Positions 15,934 through 23,900 of a stretch of DNA of 64,000 nucleotides are shown one piece after another (positions within the stretch are counted from its first letter, which is position 1; every line of letters starts with the position of its first letter). Origin of the DNA: Betaproteobacteria bacterium (lineage in GTDB: Bacteria; Pseudomonadota; Gammaproteobacteria; Burkholderiales; Casimicrobiaceae); NCBI GenBank assembly GCA_016716425.1, contig JADJWJ010000005.1, forward strand, positions 124,001 to 188,000, given 5' to 3'. The notes beneath the pieces were generated by a model. That model was not told the origin of the DNA. It did not search any database and saw only the letters and a program-made list of their open reading frames with translations. Made by a program: the position numbers and the translations under genes.

Positions 15934-16738
15934 CGCACCCGCGCCGAAGACCTCGGCGTTCCGTACGCCCGGCGAGGGCTCCAGCGTCGCGATCAGCGCG
16001 ATCACCGTCGTCGCGCTGTTCTTCCTGTGGTGGCTGGTCACGCACATGGGCTGGATCAAACCGCTGTTCCTGCCGAAGCCGCTCGCCGTGCTCGAGCAGT
16101 TCTGGCTCTACGTCACCGGCGACGTCAACGACCAGCCGCTGTGGCAGCACTTTCTCGCCAGCGTGTTCCGCGTGTTCGCGGCGTTCGCGCTCGCGTGCGT
16201 GACCGCGATCCCGGTCGGGATCGCGATGGGTATGTCGCGCGTCGCCCGCGGCGTCTTCGACCCGCCGATCGAGTTCTACCGGCCGCTCCCGCCGCTGTCG
16301 TACCTGCCGCTCATCATCATCTGGTTCGGCATCGACGAGCTGCCGAAGGTGCTGCTCATCTACCTCGCGTGCTTCGCGCCGCTCGCGCTCGCCGCGCGGT
16401 CGGGCATGCGCAGCGCCTCGCAGGAGCAGATCCACGCCGCGTACTCGATGGGCGCCACGTACTGGCAGGTCATCCTGCACGTGATCCTGCCCTCCGCGCT
16501 GCCCGAGATCCTCGTCGGCATGCGCATCGCGATCGGGTTCGGCTGGACCACGCTGGTCGCCGCCGAGATGGTCGCGGCCAACGTGGGCCTGGGCCAGATG
16601 GTGCTGAACGCGTCGAACTTCCTGCGCACCGACATCGTGATCATGGGGATCGTCGTCATCGGCATCGTCGCGTACCTGTTCGACCTGCTCATGCGCTGGG
16701 TCGAGAAGGTCGTCGTGCCGTGGAAGGGCAAGTCGTAG
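15926..16738 (+). CDS. tauC: Taurine ABC transporter permease
   Basis: A 270-residue inner-membrane permease with about six hydrophobic helices. The cytoplasmic EAA-type loop falls around GMRSASQEQIHAAYSMGATY, followed by LPSALPEILVGMRIAIGFGW. It also has RPLPPLSYLPLIIIWFGIDE, typical of the SsuC/TauC/NrtB group. It overlaps tauB by 8 bases (ATGCCTGA) and ends the island, converging on the VWA gene with a 93-bp gap. Confidence 0.9.
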   Translation: MPDAPAPKTSAFRTPGEGSSVAISAITVVALFFLWWLVTHMGWIKPLFLPKPLAVLEQFWLYVTGDVNDQPLWQHFLASVFRVFAAFALACVTAIPVGIAMGMSRVARGVFDPPIEFYRPLPPLSYLPLIIIWFGIDELPKVLLIYLACFAPLALAARSGMRSASQEQIHAAYSMGATYWQVILHVILPSALPEILVGMRIAIGFGWTTLVAAEMVAANVGLGQMVLNASNFLRTDIVIMGIVVIGIVAYLFDLLMRWVEKVVVPWKGKS

Positions 16739-16831
16739 CGCCGGCGTCGCGCCGGGCAGCCGCCGGCAATGACCAAGCCCGCCACCTGCGCACGCCGCGC
16801 CGGACCGGCGCTTGCGCCACTCGCGCGGTGA

Positions 16832-17890
16832 CTACATGATTCGCCCGAACCAGAGCATCGACAGCGCGGCGGCGAGCACGGCGAACAGCGCGGCCGCGGC
16901 GGCGAACAGCGCAGTGACCTCGCTCTGCCGCCGCTCGAACACGAGCTTCGACGACAGCGACTCGTAGACCTTCCGCAAGTCGGTCGCGTTGCCGGCGTAG
17001 AAGTACTCGCCCTGCGTGACGTTGGCGATCTGCTTCAGCGACGCCTCGTCGAGGCGCACTCGCATCGACCAGCCCTCGGCGCCGATCATCTCTCCCTTCT
17101 CGGTGCCGATGCCGACCGTGTACACGCGGATGCCGCGCTCGGCGGCCATGCGCGCCGACTCGATCGGGTCGGGACCGGTCGTCGTCTGGCCGTCGGTGAG
17201 CAGGATGATCGCCGCCGACTTGAACGATCCCGGCGGCACGGCCCTGGCGGGCGCCTTGTCGTCGCGGCCCGCGCGGTCGAGCGGTCCGGACTTCGTCTTC
17301 TCGCCGCGCGGATTCCACGAGCGCAGGTCGAATTCCGCGTCCGGGAAGATCGTCTTCAGCGAGACGAGGATGCCGCTGCCCACCGCGGTGCCGCGCTGGA
17401 GCTGGAAGCGGTCGATCGCGGCGAGGATGTCTTCGCGCGTACGCGTCGGCGGCTGCACGACGGCCGCCGTGCCGGCGAACGACACGATGCCGACGCGCGT
17501 GTGCGCGGGCTGGTCGTTGACGAACGCGCGCGCGGCGTTCTGCGCGGCGACGAGGCGGTTCGGCTCGACGTCGGCGGCGCGCATGCTGCCCGACACGTCC
17601 ATCGCGAGGATGATCGTCTCGTGCTGCGACGGCAGCAGAACCAGCGCCTGCGGCCGCGCGATGGCGACGATCATCAGCGTCAGCGCGACCAGGAACAGCG
17701 CGGGCGGCACGTGCCGCCTTATCCGCTGCGCCGGCCCCTGCGCGTCGCGGACCATCGTGAGGGCCGCGTAGCGGACGGCGATCTTCTTCTTCCGGCGCAG
17801 CAGCAGCCAGTACGCGAGCACGAGCAGCGGCACCGCGAGCAGCAGCCACAGCAGGTCCGGCCACAGGAACGTCACGGGCAGCTTGTCCAT
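16832..17890 (-). CDS. VWA-domain membrane protein (BatA-like)
   Basis: A 352-residue protein. Two N-terminal membrane helices (LLWLLLAVPLLVLAYWLLL and PPALFLVALTLMIVAIA) flank a short cytoplasmic loop. A von Willebrand factor A domain follows, with MIDAS motif DVSGSM and LLTDGQTTTG, and there is a C-terminal helix (AAAALFAVLAAALSMLWFG). The organisation is that of BatA/aerotolerance-type proteins that work with MoxR ATPases and DUF58 proteins, possibly in envelope protein maturation. It is the last gene of the protease/moxR/DUF58 run, but is separated from DUF58 by a 567-bp repeat-filled gap, unusual for these normally adjacent genes. Confidence 0.87.
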   Translation of the reverse strand: MDKLPVTFLWPDLLWLLLAVPLLVLAYWLLLRRKKKIAVRYAALTMVRDAQGPAQRIRRHVPPALFLVALTLMIVAIARPQALVLLPSQHETIILAMDVSGSMRAADVEPNRLVAAQNAARAFVNDQPAHTRVGIVSFAGTAAVVQPPTRTREDILAAIDRFQLQRGTAVGSGILVSLKTIFPDAEFDLRSWNPRGEKTKSGPLDRAGRDDKAPARAVPPGSFKSAAIILLTDGQTTTGPDPIESARMAAERGIRVYTVGIGTEKGEMIGAEGWSMRVRLDEASLKQIANVTQGEYFYAGNATDLRKVYESLSSKLVFERRQSEVTALFAAAAALFAVLAAALSMLWFGRIM

Positions 17891-17894
17891 GTCA

Positions 17895-18430
17895 GTCGCG
17901 ATGGGCCGTCCCGAGCGACTGACCTGCCCCCTCGGGGGGCAGCGAGCGCAGCGAGCGTGGGGGTCGTTTCATCCTAGTCGCGATGGGCCGTCCCGAGCGA
18001 CTGACCTGCCCCCTCGGGGGGCAGCGAGCGCAGCGAGCGTGGGGGTCGTTTCATCCTAGTCGCGATGGGCCGTCCCGAGCGACTGCCACGGCCCCTCGGG
18101 GGCCGCGCAGCGACGGGGGGCGTTATCCTAGCGCGATGGGCCCGCGCGCGCGGACGCGCGCGACGAGCATGGCGGCCTTCGGCCGCGCGCGCGGGCTGGC
18201 CGGGGGGCAGCGAGCGCAGCGAGCGTGGGGGTCGTTTCATCCTAGTCGCGATGGGCCGTCCCGAGCGACTGACCTGCCACGGCCGCCTTGGTCACGCGCG
18301 ACGTGCGAATGGCAGCGCGGCGGCCGTCGCCCTCGCGCGCGGACGCGCTCTGCGAGCCTGGCCTTCGGCCCGCGCGCGAGGGCGTCCCGGGGGGCAGCGA
18401 GCGCAGCGAGCGTGGGGGTCGTTTCATCCT
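17895..18430. repeat. Array of 82-bp repeats with nested hairpins
   Basis: Five units begin (G/C)CGCGATGGGCC and end GTTTCATCCTR, at 17895, 17977, 18059, about 18131 and 18245. The first two are essentially identical 82-mers; the third is a shorter divergent copy. The last two carry internal GC-rich hairpins: arms at 18140-18153/18183-18196 and at 18329-18342/18370-18383. All but the third carry GCAGCGAGCGCAGCGAGCG. The block fills the whole gap between the DUF58 and VWA genes; nothing in it looks like a gene, and the frames open across it are repeat artefacts. Confidence 0.88.
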
Positions 18431-18457
18431 GGCGCTGGAGCGCGGGACAGGGGGCTG

Positions 18458-19393
18458 TCATGCAGCGCCAATGTGCGCCGGCAGCGGCGCGCCGCCGGTG
18501 GCGAGCTGGCTGCGGCGCTTGCGCAGGTCGGCGAAACGCAGGATCGCGTCGACGAGGTCGTCGTCGGTCGCGAGCTCCAGCGCGTCGACGTTGGCGCGCC
18601 GGAACGCCGTGCGCAGCTCCTCCTCGCGCTTCGCGGCGAGTTCGGCGAAACGCCTGCGGAAGCCGCGGTCGTGCGTGTCGACGAACACCTGCTCGCCGGT
18701 CTCCGAGTCCTGGATCACGAGCAGCCCCAGATCGGGCAGCTCGCGTTCCAGCGGATCGTACAGCCGGACCGCGATCACCTCGTGCCGGATGGCCAGGTTG
18801 GCGAGCGTCTCCGCCCAGCCCGGACGACTGATGAAGTCGGACACGACGAACACCAGCGAGCGACGGCGGATCACGTCGTGCGCGGTGCGCAGCAGCACGT
18901 TGAGGTCGGTCGCCGCCGCGACCTTCGCCTCCGGGCGCGTCAGCATCCGGTGCAGGATATTCAGCACGTGCCGGCGCCCGCTGCGCGTGGGCACCATCGC
19001 GTCGACGTCCGAGCCGTAGAACAGCGCGCCGACGCGGTTGCCGTGGCGCGTCAGCAGGCGCGCGAGCACGGTGACGAACTCGGTCGAGACCGCGCGCTTC
19101 TTCACCGATTCCGATCCGAAGTCGACCGACGGGCTCATGTCGAGCAGGAACCACGCGGCGACCTCGCGCTCCTCGTTGAACTCGCGCACGTACGGCGACT
19201 GCAGCCGCGCGGTCACGTTCCAGTCGATGTGGCGGACGTCGTCCCCGTACTGGTACTCGCGCAGGTCCGCGAGGTCGAGCCCGTAGCCGCGGAACAGCGT
19301 CCGGTAGTCGCCGTGCAGCAGCCCGTCGAGCCGGCGGATCACCGTCCACTCGAGCCTGCGCAGGATCCCCTCAGGCGTTCGCGACGCGGACAT
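18458..19393 (-). CDS. DUF58 domain protein
   Basis: A 311-residue DUF58 protein: GLDLADLREYQYGDDVRHID, then DWNVTARLQSPYVREFNEER, then a VWA-like fold (WFLLDMSPSVDFGS) and VFVVSDFISRPGW. DUF58 proteins are companions of MoxR ATPases. The start at 19393 overlaps the moxR 3' end by 23 bases, indicating coupling. The stop lies just before the repeat array that separates it from the VWA gene. Confidence 0.88.
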   Translation of the reverse strand: MSASRTPEGILRRLEWTVIRRLDGLLHGDYRTLFRGYGLDLADLREYQYGDDVRHIDWNVTARLQSPYVREFNEEREVAAWFLLDMSPSVDFGSESVKKRAVSTEFVTVLARLLTRHGNRVGALFYGSDVDAMVPTRSGRRHVLNILHRMLTRPEAKVAAATDLNVLLRTAHDVIRRRSLVFVVSDFISRPGWAETLANLAIRHEVIAVRLYDPLERELPDLGLLVIQDSETGEQVFVDTHDRGFRRRFAELAAKREEELRTAFRRANVDALELATDDDLVDAILRFADLRKRRSQLATGGAPLPAHIGAA

Positions 19394-20384
19394 GCGTGTC
19401 GAGCGGCCTGTCCGGCGCGCGCACGTGCTGCATCACCTTGCGGATCAGCATGTCGGGCGTCTGGCCGTCGGCAAGCGCCTCGTACGACAGCACGAGCCGG
19501 TGCCGCATCACGTCCGGCACGATGTCGGTGACGTCCTCGGGCAGCACGTACGTGCGGCCGCGCAGCATCGCGAGCGCCTTGGCGCCCTCGATCATGCAGA
19601 TCGTCGCGCGCGGGGAGGCGCCGAACGTCAGGTAGCGCGCGAAGTCCTTGATGCCGAAGCGGTCCGGATCGCGCGTCGCCGCGACGAGCTTGACCGCGTA
19701 CGTGATGAGGTTGGGGTCGACGTACACGTTGCGGCACTCACGCTGCAGCCCCGCGAGCTCGTCGGTGGTCGCCACCGGCACCACGTCGACCGGCTCGCCG
19801 GTCACGCGCTGGACGATAACGAACTCCTCCTCCTCGTTCGGGTAGCCGACCAGCACCTTCATCATGAACCGATCGACCTGCGCCTCGGGCAGCGGGTAGG
19901 TGCCCTCGGTCTCGATCGGGTTCTGCGTGGCCATCACGAGGAACGGCTGCGGCACGAGGTGCGTCTCGCCGGCGATGGTCACCTGGTACTCCTGCATCAC
20001 CTCGAGCAGCGCGCTCTGCACCTTTGCCGGCGCGCGGTTGATCTCGTCGGCCAGCAGCAGGTGCGTGAACACCGGCCCCAGCGACGTCGCGAAGTCGCCG
20101 GTCTTCTGATTGTAGATGCGCGTGCCGACCAGGTCGGCGGGAACGAGGTCCGGCGTGAACTGAATGCGCTTGAAGGTGCCCCGCACGGCGCGCGCGAGCG
20201 TCTTCACCGTCAGCGTCTTGGCGAGGCCGGGCACGCCCTCGACCAGCAGGTGGCCCTGCGCGAGGATCGCGACCAGCACGCGCTCGAGGAAGTGGTCCTG
20301 GCCGACGACGACCTTCTTCACCTCGTAGAGGATGCGCTCCATCAGCGTGGCGACCTCGCCGCCGTTGCCGTCCCGGTTGTCCAT
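19371..20384 (-). CDS. MoxR-family AAA+ ATPase
   Basis: A 337-residue MoxR ATPase: Walker A EGVPGLAKTLTVKTLARA, Walker B LLLADEINRAPAKVQSALLE, sensor VMATQNPIETEGTYPLPEAQ, arginine-finger region QVDRFMMKV, and a C-terminal lid domain. MoxR proteins act as chaperone-like ATPases that insert cofactors or assemble complexes together with VWA/DUF58 partners. It sits 26 bp after a trypsin-like protease and overlaps DUF58. The client of this set is unknown. Confidence 0.92.
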   Translation of the reverse strand: MDNRDGNGGEVATLMERILYEVKKVVVGQDHFLERVLVAILAQGHLLVEGVPGLAKTLTVKTLARAVRGTFKRIQFTPDLVPADLVGTRIYNQKTGDFATSLGPVFTHLLLADEINRAPAKVQSALLEVMQEYQVTIAGETHLVPQPFLVMATQNPIETEGTYPLPEAQVDRFMMKVLVGYPNEEEEFVIVQRVTGEPVDVVPVATTDELAGLQRECRNVYVDPNLITYAVKLVAATRDPDRFGIKDFARYLTFGASPRATICMIEGAKALAMLRGRTYVLPEDVTDIVPDVMRHRLVLSYEALADGQTPDMLIRKVMQHVRAPDRPLDTHVRVANA

Positions 20385-20410
20385 GCGTGTCGTGCCCTCG
20401 TTGGCGTGCG

Positions 20411-21556
20411 TCAGAACGGCGACATGCCCACCGCCGCCGCGGCGTTCTCGATCGGCACCGCGAAGCCGATGCCGATGAACACGCGCTGCGCGGTGGGGTT
20501 GAGGATGCCGGTGACGATGCCCACGACTTCGCCATCGGCGGTGACGAGCGGCCCGCCCGAGTTGCCGGGGTTGGCCGCCGCGTCGAACTGGATGAGGTTG
20601 GTCAGCACCCGCTTGCCCTGCGGCGAGTGGTACTCGCGCTTCAAGCCCGACACGACGCCGGCGGACGCCGACGGGCCGATGCCGAACGGAAAGCCGACGG
20701 CGACGACGTGGTCGCCGACCGCGAGGTCGGCCGTCGAGCGCAGCGTGGCGGACACGAGGTCGTCCGGCACCGCCTTCGCCTGCAGCACGGCGAGGTCGTG
20801 TTCGGGCCGCACGCCGATCACCGCGGCTTCGCTCTCCATGCCGTCGAAGAAGCGGACCTTGATCGTCTCGGCGCCGAGCACGACGTGCAGGTTGGTGAGG
20901 ATGATGCCCTTGTCGACGATCACCACACCGGTGCCGACCCCCGTGGTGCCGTGCGGGTTTTTCCTGCCGTCCTTGCCGAACTCGGACGGGTTCTCCTTGC
21001 CCTTGCCCGCTGCGGCCGGTCGGTCCCTGCCGGCATCGCCGCGCGCGACCTTCTCGCCGTCCTTCGTCGCGCCCTTGCCCTTGCCCGGGTCCTTGTCCCT
21101 CGGCGCATCCTTGCCCTTGTCCTTCGCCGGACCCTTCGCCTTGTCCGCATCCGCGCCCCTGCCGGCATCCGCGTCGCCGGCGTCCTCGTCGTCGCCGGTG
21201 TCGGGCCCGATGCCGATGACGCGCACGACCGACGGCTCGATCGCCGCGAACGCCTTCGCCGCCATCGCCGGCAGCGGGTTGTTCTCCAGCGTGTGCAGGA
21301 CGGCGGCGTCGATGTCCTTCTGCGTCAGCTCGGTCGCGGCCGGCCGCGTCTTCGCGTACGTGAGCACGAGCAAGGCGGCGAAGAGCGCGCCGGCGACGAC
21401 GAGCAACGATCGCTCGTGTCGCTGCCGGAAGCGGCGCAGCGGCCCCGGGGCAGGAGGCGCCACCGGCGCGGCGCCGGCAGCGGGTAGCGCTTCGGCGTCC
21501 GCGGGCGGCGCCTTGCGCGACCGCTGGGAGCTGCTGTAGAGCGCCGGCTTGTGCAT
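20411..21556 (-). CDS. Membrane-anchored trypsin-like serine protease
   Basis: A 381-residue S1C-type protease. One N-terminal membrane anchor (residues about 50-66), then a highly charged Lys/Asp/Gly-rich low-complexity stretch (about 119-200), then the protease domain with His224 (TNLHVV), Asp254 (EHDLAVL) and Ser333 (GNSGGPL). No PDZ domain follows, unlike DegP. The catalytic triad is intact, so the enzyme is probably active in the periplasm. The charged linker has repeated KGK/DKD units and may be flexible or bind polyanions. It is the first gene of the MoxR cluster, which suggests it cleaves or matures proteins handled by MoxR/VWA. Confidence 0.87.
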   Translation of the reverse strand: MHKPALYSSSQRSRKAPPADAEALPAAGAAPVAPPAPGPLRRFRQRHERSLLVVAGALFAALLVLTYAKTRPAATELTQKDIDAAVLHTLENNPLPAMAAKAFAAIEPSVVRVIGIGPDTGDDEDAGDADAGRGADADKAKGPAKDKGKDAPRDKDPGKGKGATKDGEKVARGDAGRDRPAAAGKGKENPSEFGKDGRKNPHGTTGVGTGVVIVDKGIILTNLHVVLGAETIKVRFFDGMESEAAVIGVRPEHDLAVLQAKAVPDDLVSATLRSTADLAVGDHVVAVGFPFGIGPSASAGVVSGLKREYHSPQGKRVLTNLIQFDAAANPGNSGGPLVTADGEVVGIVTGILNPTAQRVFIGIGFAVPIENAAAAVGMSPF

Positions 21557-21668
21557 GAGTGTCCGTCCCGCTCGCGAAGAGCCGTCCTGCCGGCTCGCGC
21601 CAACGTTAACATGGAATTCCGGTGCCTACATTCCACGGCGGCGCGGGGGTCTTTCGTGTCCAGCCGCG

Positions 21669-21911
21669 TCAGCCCCCGGCGCGCCGGCGCGGATGGCGCG
21701 CTGCGCCGCGCTCGTTGCCGCGGCGATAGTTGCCGGTCGCGCGCGCCATCAGCTGCTGCGCCGCGGCGGCCGTCGCGCCGCCGGCCGCGGCGAGAAAGCG
21801 TTGCGCGGCGGCGCCGCGCAGCACGACGACCACCCGGCCGTCGCGCACGATCGCGACGTCGCCGGCCTTCGTCGCGCGGAACGAGAAGCCGAGGTCGCCG
21901 CCGTCGGCCAC
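21669..21911 (-). CDS. Small conserved hypothetical protein
   Basis: An 80-residue protein read from GTG 21911 to a stop at 21669. The sequence (FSFRATKAGDVAIVRDGRVV, then VLRGAAAQRFLAAA and QQLMARATGNYRRGNER) resembles a family of small proteins of unknown function recurrent in proteobacteria, with a basic C-terminus. The frame is also open upstream across the cupin stop, but conservation starts near this GTG. No ribosome-binding site is obvious, so the start is uncertain. It follows the cupin gene by 19 bp. Confidence 0.55.
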   Translation of the reverse strand: MADGGDLGFSFRATKAGDVAIVRDGRVVVVLRGAAAQRFLAAAGGATAAAAQQLMARATGNYRRGNERGAARHPRRRAGG

Positions 21912-21930
21912 GAGCCGCGCCGCCGCCGGC

Positions 21931-22413
21931 TCAGTACGGCGTGCCGTCGCGGTGCAGGTACCGCCACGCACCGTCGTCGCCGAACACCGCCACGAGGTCG
22001 TCGTCCGGATACGCGACGACGTCGCCGGCGGTCCGGTCGCCGACTTCGAGGTAGACCGCGTCCTCCGCCGTCGGGTTCACGAGCTGGTGCGCGTCGCCGC
22101 TACCGGCGCGGAAGCCCGCGCACATGCCAGGTGCGAGCGGCGTGTCGCCCGCGTCGGTGCGCAGCACCGGGTGCCCCGCGAGCACGTAGACGAACTCGTC
22201 CTGCTTCGCGTGCGCGTGGCGCAGCGCCGAGACCGCGCCGGGCGGCATCCGCACGAGGTTCACTCCGAAGTTGGTCAGGCCGAACAGGTCGCCGAGCGGG
22301 CGCTTCTCGCGCGCGGCCACGCGGGCGGCAAACTCGGCCGGATACGTGGACGACCGTGCGCGCGGCGGCGCGGCGGCGGCGACGAGGGCGACGGGAGGCG
22401 GGGCGTCGGACAT
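21931..22413 (-). CDS. Cupin-domain protein
   Basis: A 160-residue single-cupin protein. Cupin motif 1 lies around ALRHAHAKQDEFVYVLAGHP (metal-type His, His and Glu) and motif 2 around AHQLVNPTAEDAVYLEVG. The N-terminal 20 residues are Ala/Pro-rich and not conserved. Close relatives are cupins fused or related to sugar-phosphate or ferredoxin-like proteins, but no substrate can be assigned. Upstream is a secreted rhodanese and downstream a small hypothetical gene, all on the same strand. Confidence 0.85.
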   Translation of the reverse strand: MSDAPPPVALVAAAAPPRARSSTYPAEFAARVAAREKRPLGDLFGLTNFGVNLVRMPPGAVSALRHAHAKQDEFVYVLAGHPVLRTDAGDTPLAPGMCAGFRAGSGDAHQLVNPTAEDAVYLEVGDRTAGDVVAYPDDDLVAVFGDDGAWRYLHRDGTPY

Positions 22414-22480
22414 GGCGGAACTCGCGGGCGGGTCGGGCCGCCATCGTCGCCGAAGCCGCCGCGCGCGGCAAGGCGCGCCG

Positions 22481-23011
22481 TCAGCGCGCGCGCGCCGCGA
22501 CGGTCCGCGTTCCCGCGAACGAGATCCGCGTCGTCCGCGCGTCGAGCAGCGGGCCCAGCTCGTACACGTTGCGGTAGCCGTAGTCGTAGAGCGCCGCGAA
22601 CGTCGACAGGTTGAGCGAAGCGCTGGGCAGCTTCGCGGGAAAGGGGCCGGGCGCGTGCGCGAAGTTGTTGTTGCAGTAGATGAGGATCCGCGTGCCCTTG
22701 TCCGGCACGAGCCCCCCGAGGCTCTCCGCCGTGATGTCCGGGAAGGGGAGGTTCACCGCGCCGCGTACGTGCAGCTCGTCGTAGCGCTCGCGGCTGCGGG
22801 CGTCGAGGATCACCGTGCCGGGCTCGCGGCTCATCCGGATGAACGCGTCCTCGGCGACGCGGCGCGCCTCGCGGTGCCGGGTGGCCTCGGCGGCCACGCG
22901 CAGGTGGGCGGCGGCGTCGATGGCAGGATTGGCGATCGGCGCGCCCTGCCCGGCGGCCGTCGCGTGCGCGGCGGCGAGGGCAAGTGCAGCCAGCCAGCGT
23001 GTGCGGCGCAC
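22481..23011 (-). CDS. Secreted rhodanese-like protein
   Basis: A 176-residue protein with a signal peptide (RWLAALALAAAHATAAGQ) and a single rhodanese domain: VILDARSRERYDELHVRGAV, then the active-site loop IYCNNNF with a cysteine, and TFAALYDYGYRNVYELGP. GTG 23011 has an AGGAGG ribosome-binding site at good spacing. Periplasmic single-domain rhodaneses with this CNNNF loop occur widely, and their sulfur acceptor is not known. It is divergent from lexA, with 150 bp between the start codons. Confidence 0.82.
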   Translation of the reverse strand: MRRTRWLAALALAAAHATAAGQGAPIANPAIDAAAHLRVAAEATRHREARRVAEDAFIRMSREPGTVILDARSRERYDELHVRGAVNLPFPDITAESLGGLVPDKGTRILIYCNNNFAHAPGPFPAKLPSASLNLSTFAALYDYGYRNVYELGPLLDARTTRISFAGTRTVAARAR

Positions 23012-23103
23012 CGTGGGTGCCTCCTGCGGCGGGCCGCGGTCGCGGCCGATGCGTCGTCCAACGCCTCGGCCATCCGGCCAGTTGACACCGGCGTGCGCAC
23101 CTC

Positions 23104-23131
23104 TTGACGAGCGGACACTACCGCCTATAAT
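23104..23131 (+). promoter_or_regulatory. Sigma-70 promoter of lexA
   Basis: TTGACG (23104-23109) and TATAAT (23126-23131) with a 16-bp spacer, close to consensus and striking in this GC-rich DNA. The expected transcript start, near 23138, falls at the LexA-box-like palindrome, 24 bp before the lexA ATG. Confidence 0.8.
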
Positions 23132-23137
23132 GACGGT

Positions 23138-23155
23138 ACCGCATATCCATACGGC
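23138..23155. promoter_or_regulatory. LexA-box-like palindrome upstream of lexA
   Basis: ACCGCAT-ATCC-ATACGGC overlaps the predicted transcription start of lexA. The core CCGCAT-N4-ATACGG differs by one base from the perfect palindrome upstream of dnaE2 (CCGTAT-N4-ATACGG). Autorepression of lexA is normal, so this is probably its operator. It does not match CTGT-N8-ACAG. Confidence 0.68.
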
Positions 23156-23161
23156 CATCGC

Positions 23162-23827
23162 ATGTCGCCGCGTCCCGTCCAGCCGAACCCCGGCGCCGCC
23201 CTCGAGTCCCCGCGCCTCACCGCCCGCCAGCAGCAGATCCTCGACTGGATCCGCGGGCACATCGAGGCGACCGGCATGCCGCCCACGCGCGCGGAGATCG
23301 CGTCGGGGTTGGGCTTCTCGACGGCGAGCTCGGCCGAGGACCACCTGCAGGCGCTCGCGAAGAAAGGCGCGCTCGAGCTGACCCCCGGCGCCGCGCGCGG
23401 CTTGAAGCTGCGCGACCTGCCGGGCGTCCCCATCCAGGGCTCGCTGCCCCTCGTCGGCCGCGTCGCGGCGGGCAGCCCGATCCTCGCCGCCGAGCACATC
23501 GAGGCGCAGTACCGGATCGACGCCGCGCTGTTCACGCCGCACGCCGACTACCTGCTGCGCGTGCAGGGCGCGAGCATGCAGGACGCGGGCATCCTCGACG
23601 GCGACCTCCTCGTCGTGCACAAGACCGACGACGCGCGCAGCGGGCAGATCGTCGTCGCGCGGCTGGGCGACGAGGTGACCGTCAAACGGCTGCAACGCCG
23701 CGGGCGTGAAATCACGCTGGTGGCGGAGAACGCGGCGTTCGCGCCGATCGTCGTCGACCCGAAGCGCACGCCGTTCGCGATCGAAGGGGTCGCGGTCGGC
23801 GTCATCCGCCCCAGCCGCTCGCTGTAA
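23162..23827 (+). CDS. lexA: LexA repressor
   Basis: A 221-residue LexA. The N-terminal winged helix reads RQQQILDWIRGHIEATGMPP, with recognition helix TASSAEDHLQALAKKG. The self-cleavage site Ala103-Gly104 is in VGRVAAGSP; catalytic Ser138 is in GASMQDAG and Lys175 in EVTVKRL. RecA-stimulated autocleavage should relieve repression of SOS genes. The recognition helix differs from the E. coli type (SPNAAEE) at three or four contacting positions, consistent with the non-canonical palindromes found upstream of lexA and dnaE2. The TAA stop is followed at once by a GGGTCAGACCC repeat arm. Confidence 0.95.
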   Translation: MSPRPVQPNPGAALESPRLTARQQQILDWIRGHIEATGMPPTRAEIASGLGFSTASSAEDHLQALAKKGALELTPGAARGLKLRDLPGVPIQGSLPLVGRVAAGSPILAAEHIEAQYRIDAALFTPHADYLLRVQGASMQDAGILDGDLLVVHKTDDARSGQIVVARLGDEVTVKRLQRRGREITLVAENAAFAPIVVDPKRTPFAIEGVAVGVIRPSRSL

Positions 23828-23839
23828 GGGTCAGACCCC
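23825..23839. repeat. Partial GGGTCAGACCC repeat at the lexA stop
   Basis: TAAGGGTCAGACCCC starts with the lexA stop codon and is one arm of the palindromic family seen complete at 3333-3380 and 28193-28252. A degenerate GAGTCTGACTC lies about 30 bp downstream and could be the decayed second arm. Confidence 0.6.
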
Positions 23840-23900
23840 TGGCGGCCGAGCCTCTGCAACGACGGAGTCTGACTCTGCTGTAGCGACTGACCCTGCCGCG

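Noticed and set aside
17974..18240. Short frames reading KRPPRSLRSLPPG-like peptides
   Set aside because: They are produced by the repeat units themselves and have no start signal or domain.
17895..18430. Possible CRISPR array
   Set aside because: Units are 82 bp or longer, contiguous without variable spacers, and no cas genes are near.
22481..23695. 404-codon minus-strand frame including lexA antisense
   Set aside because: Only the part from GTG 23011 is a rhodanese with signal peptide and ribosome-binding site; the rest is the lexA shadow.
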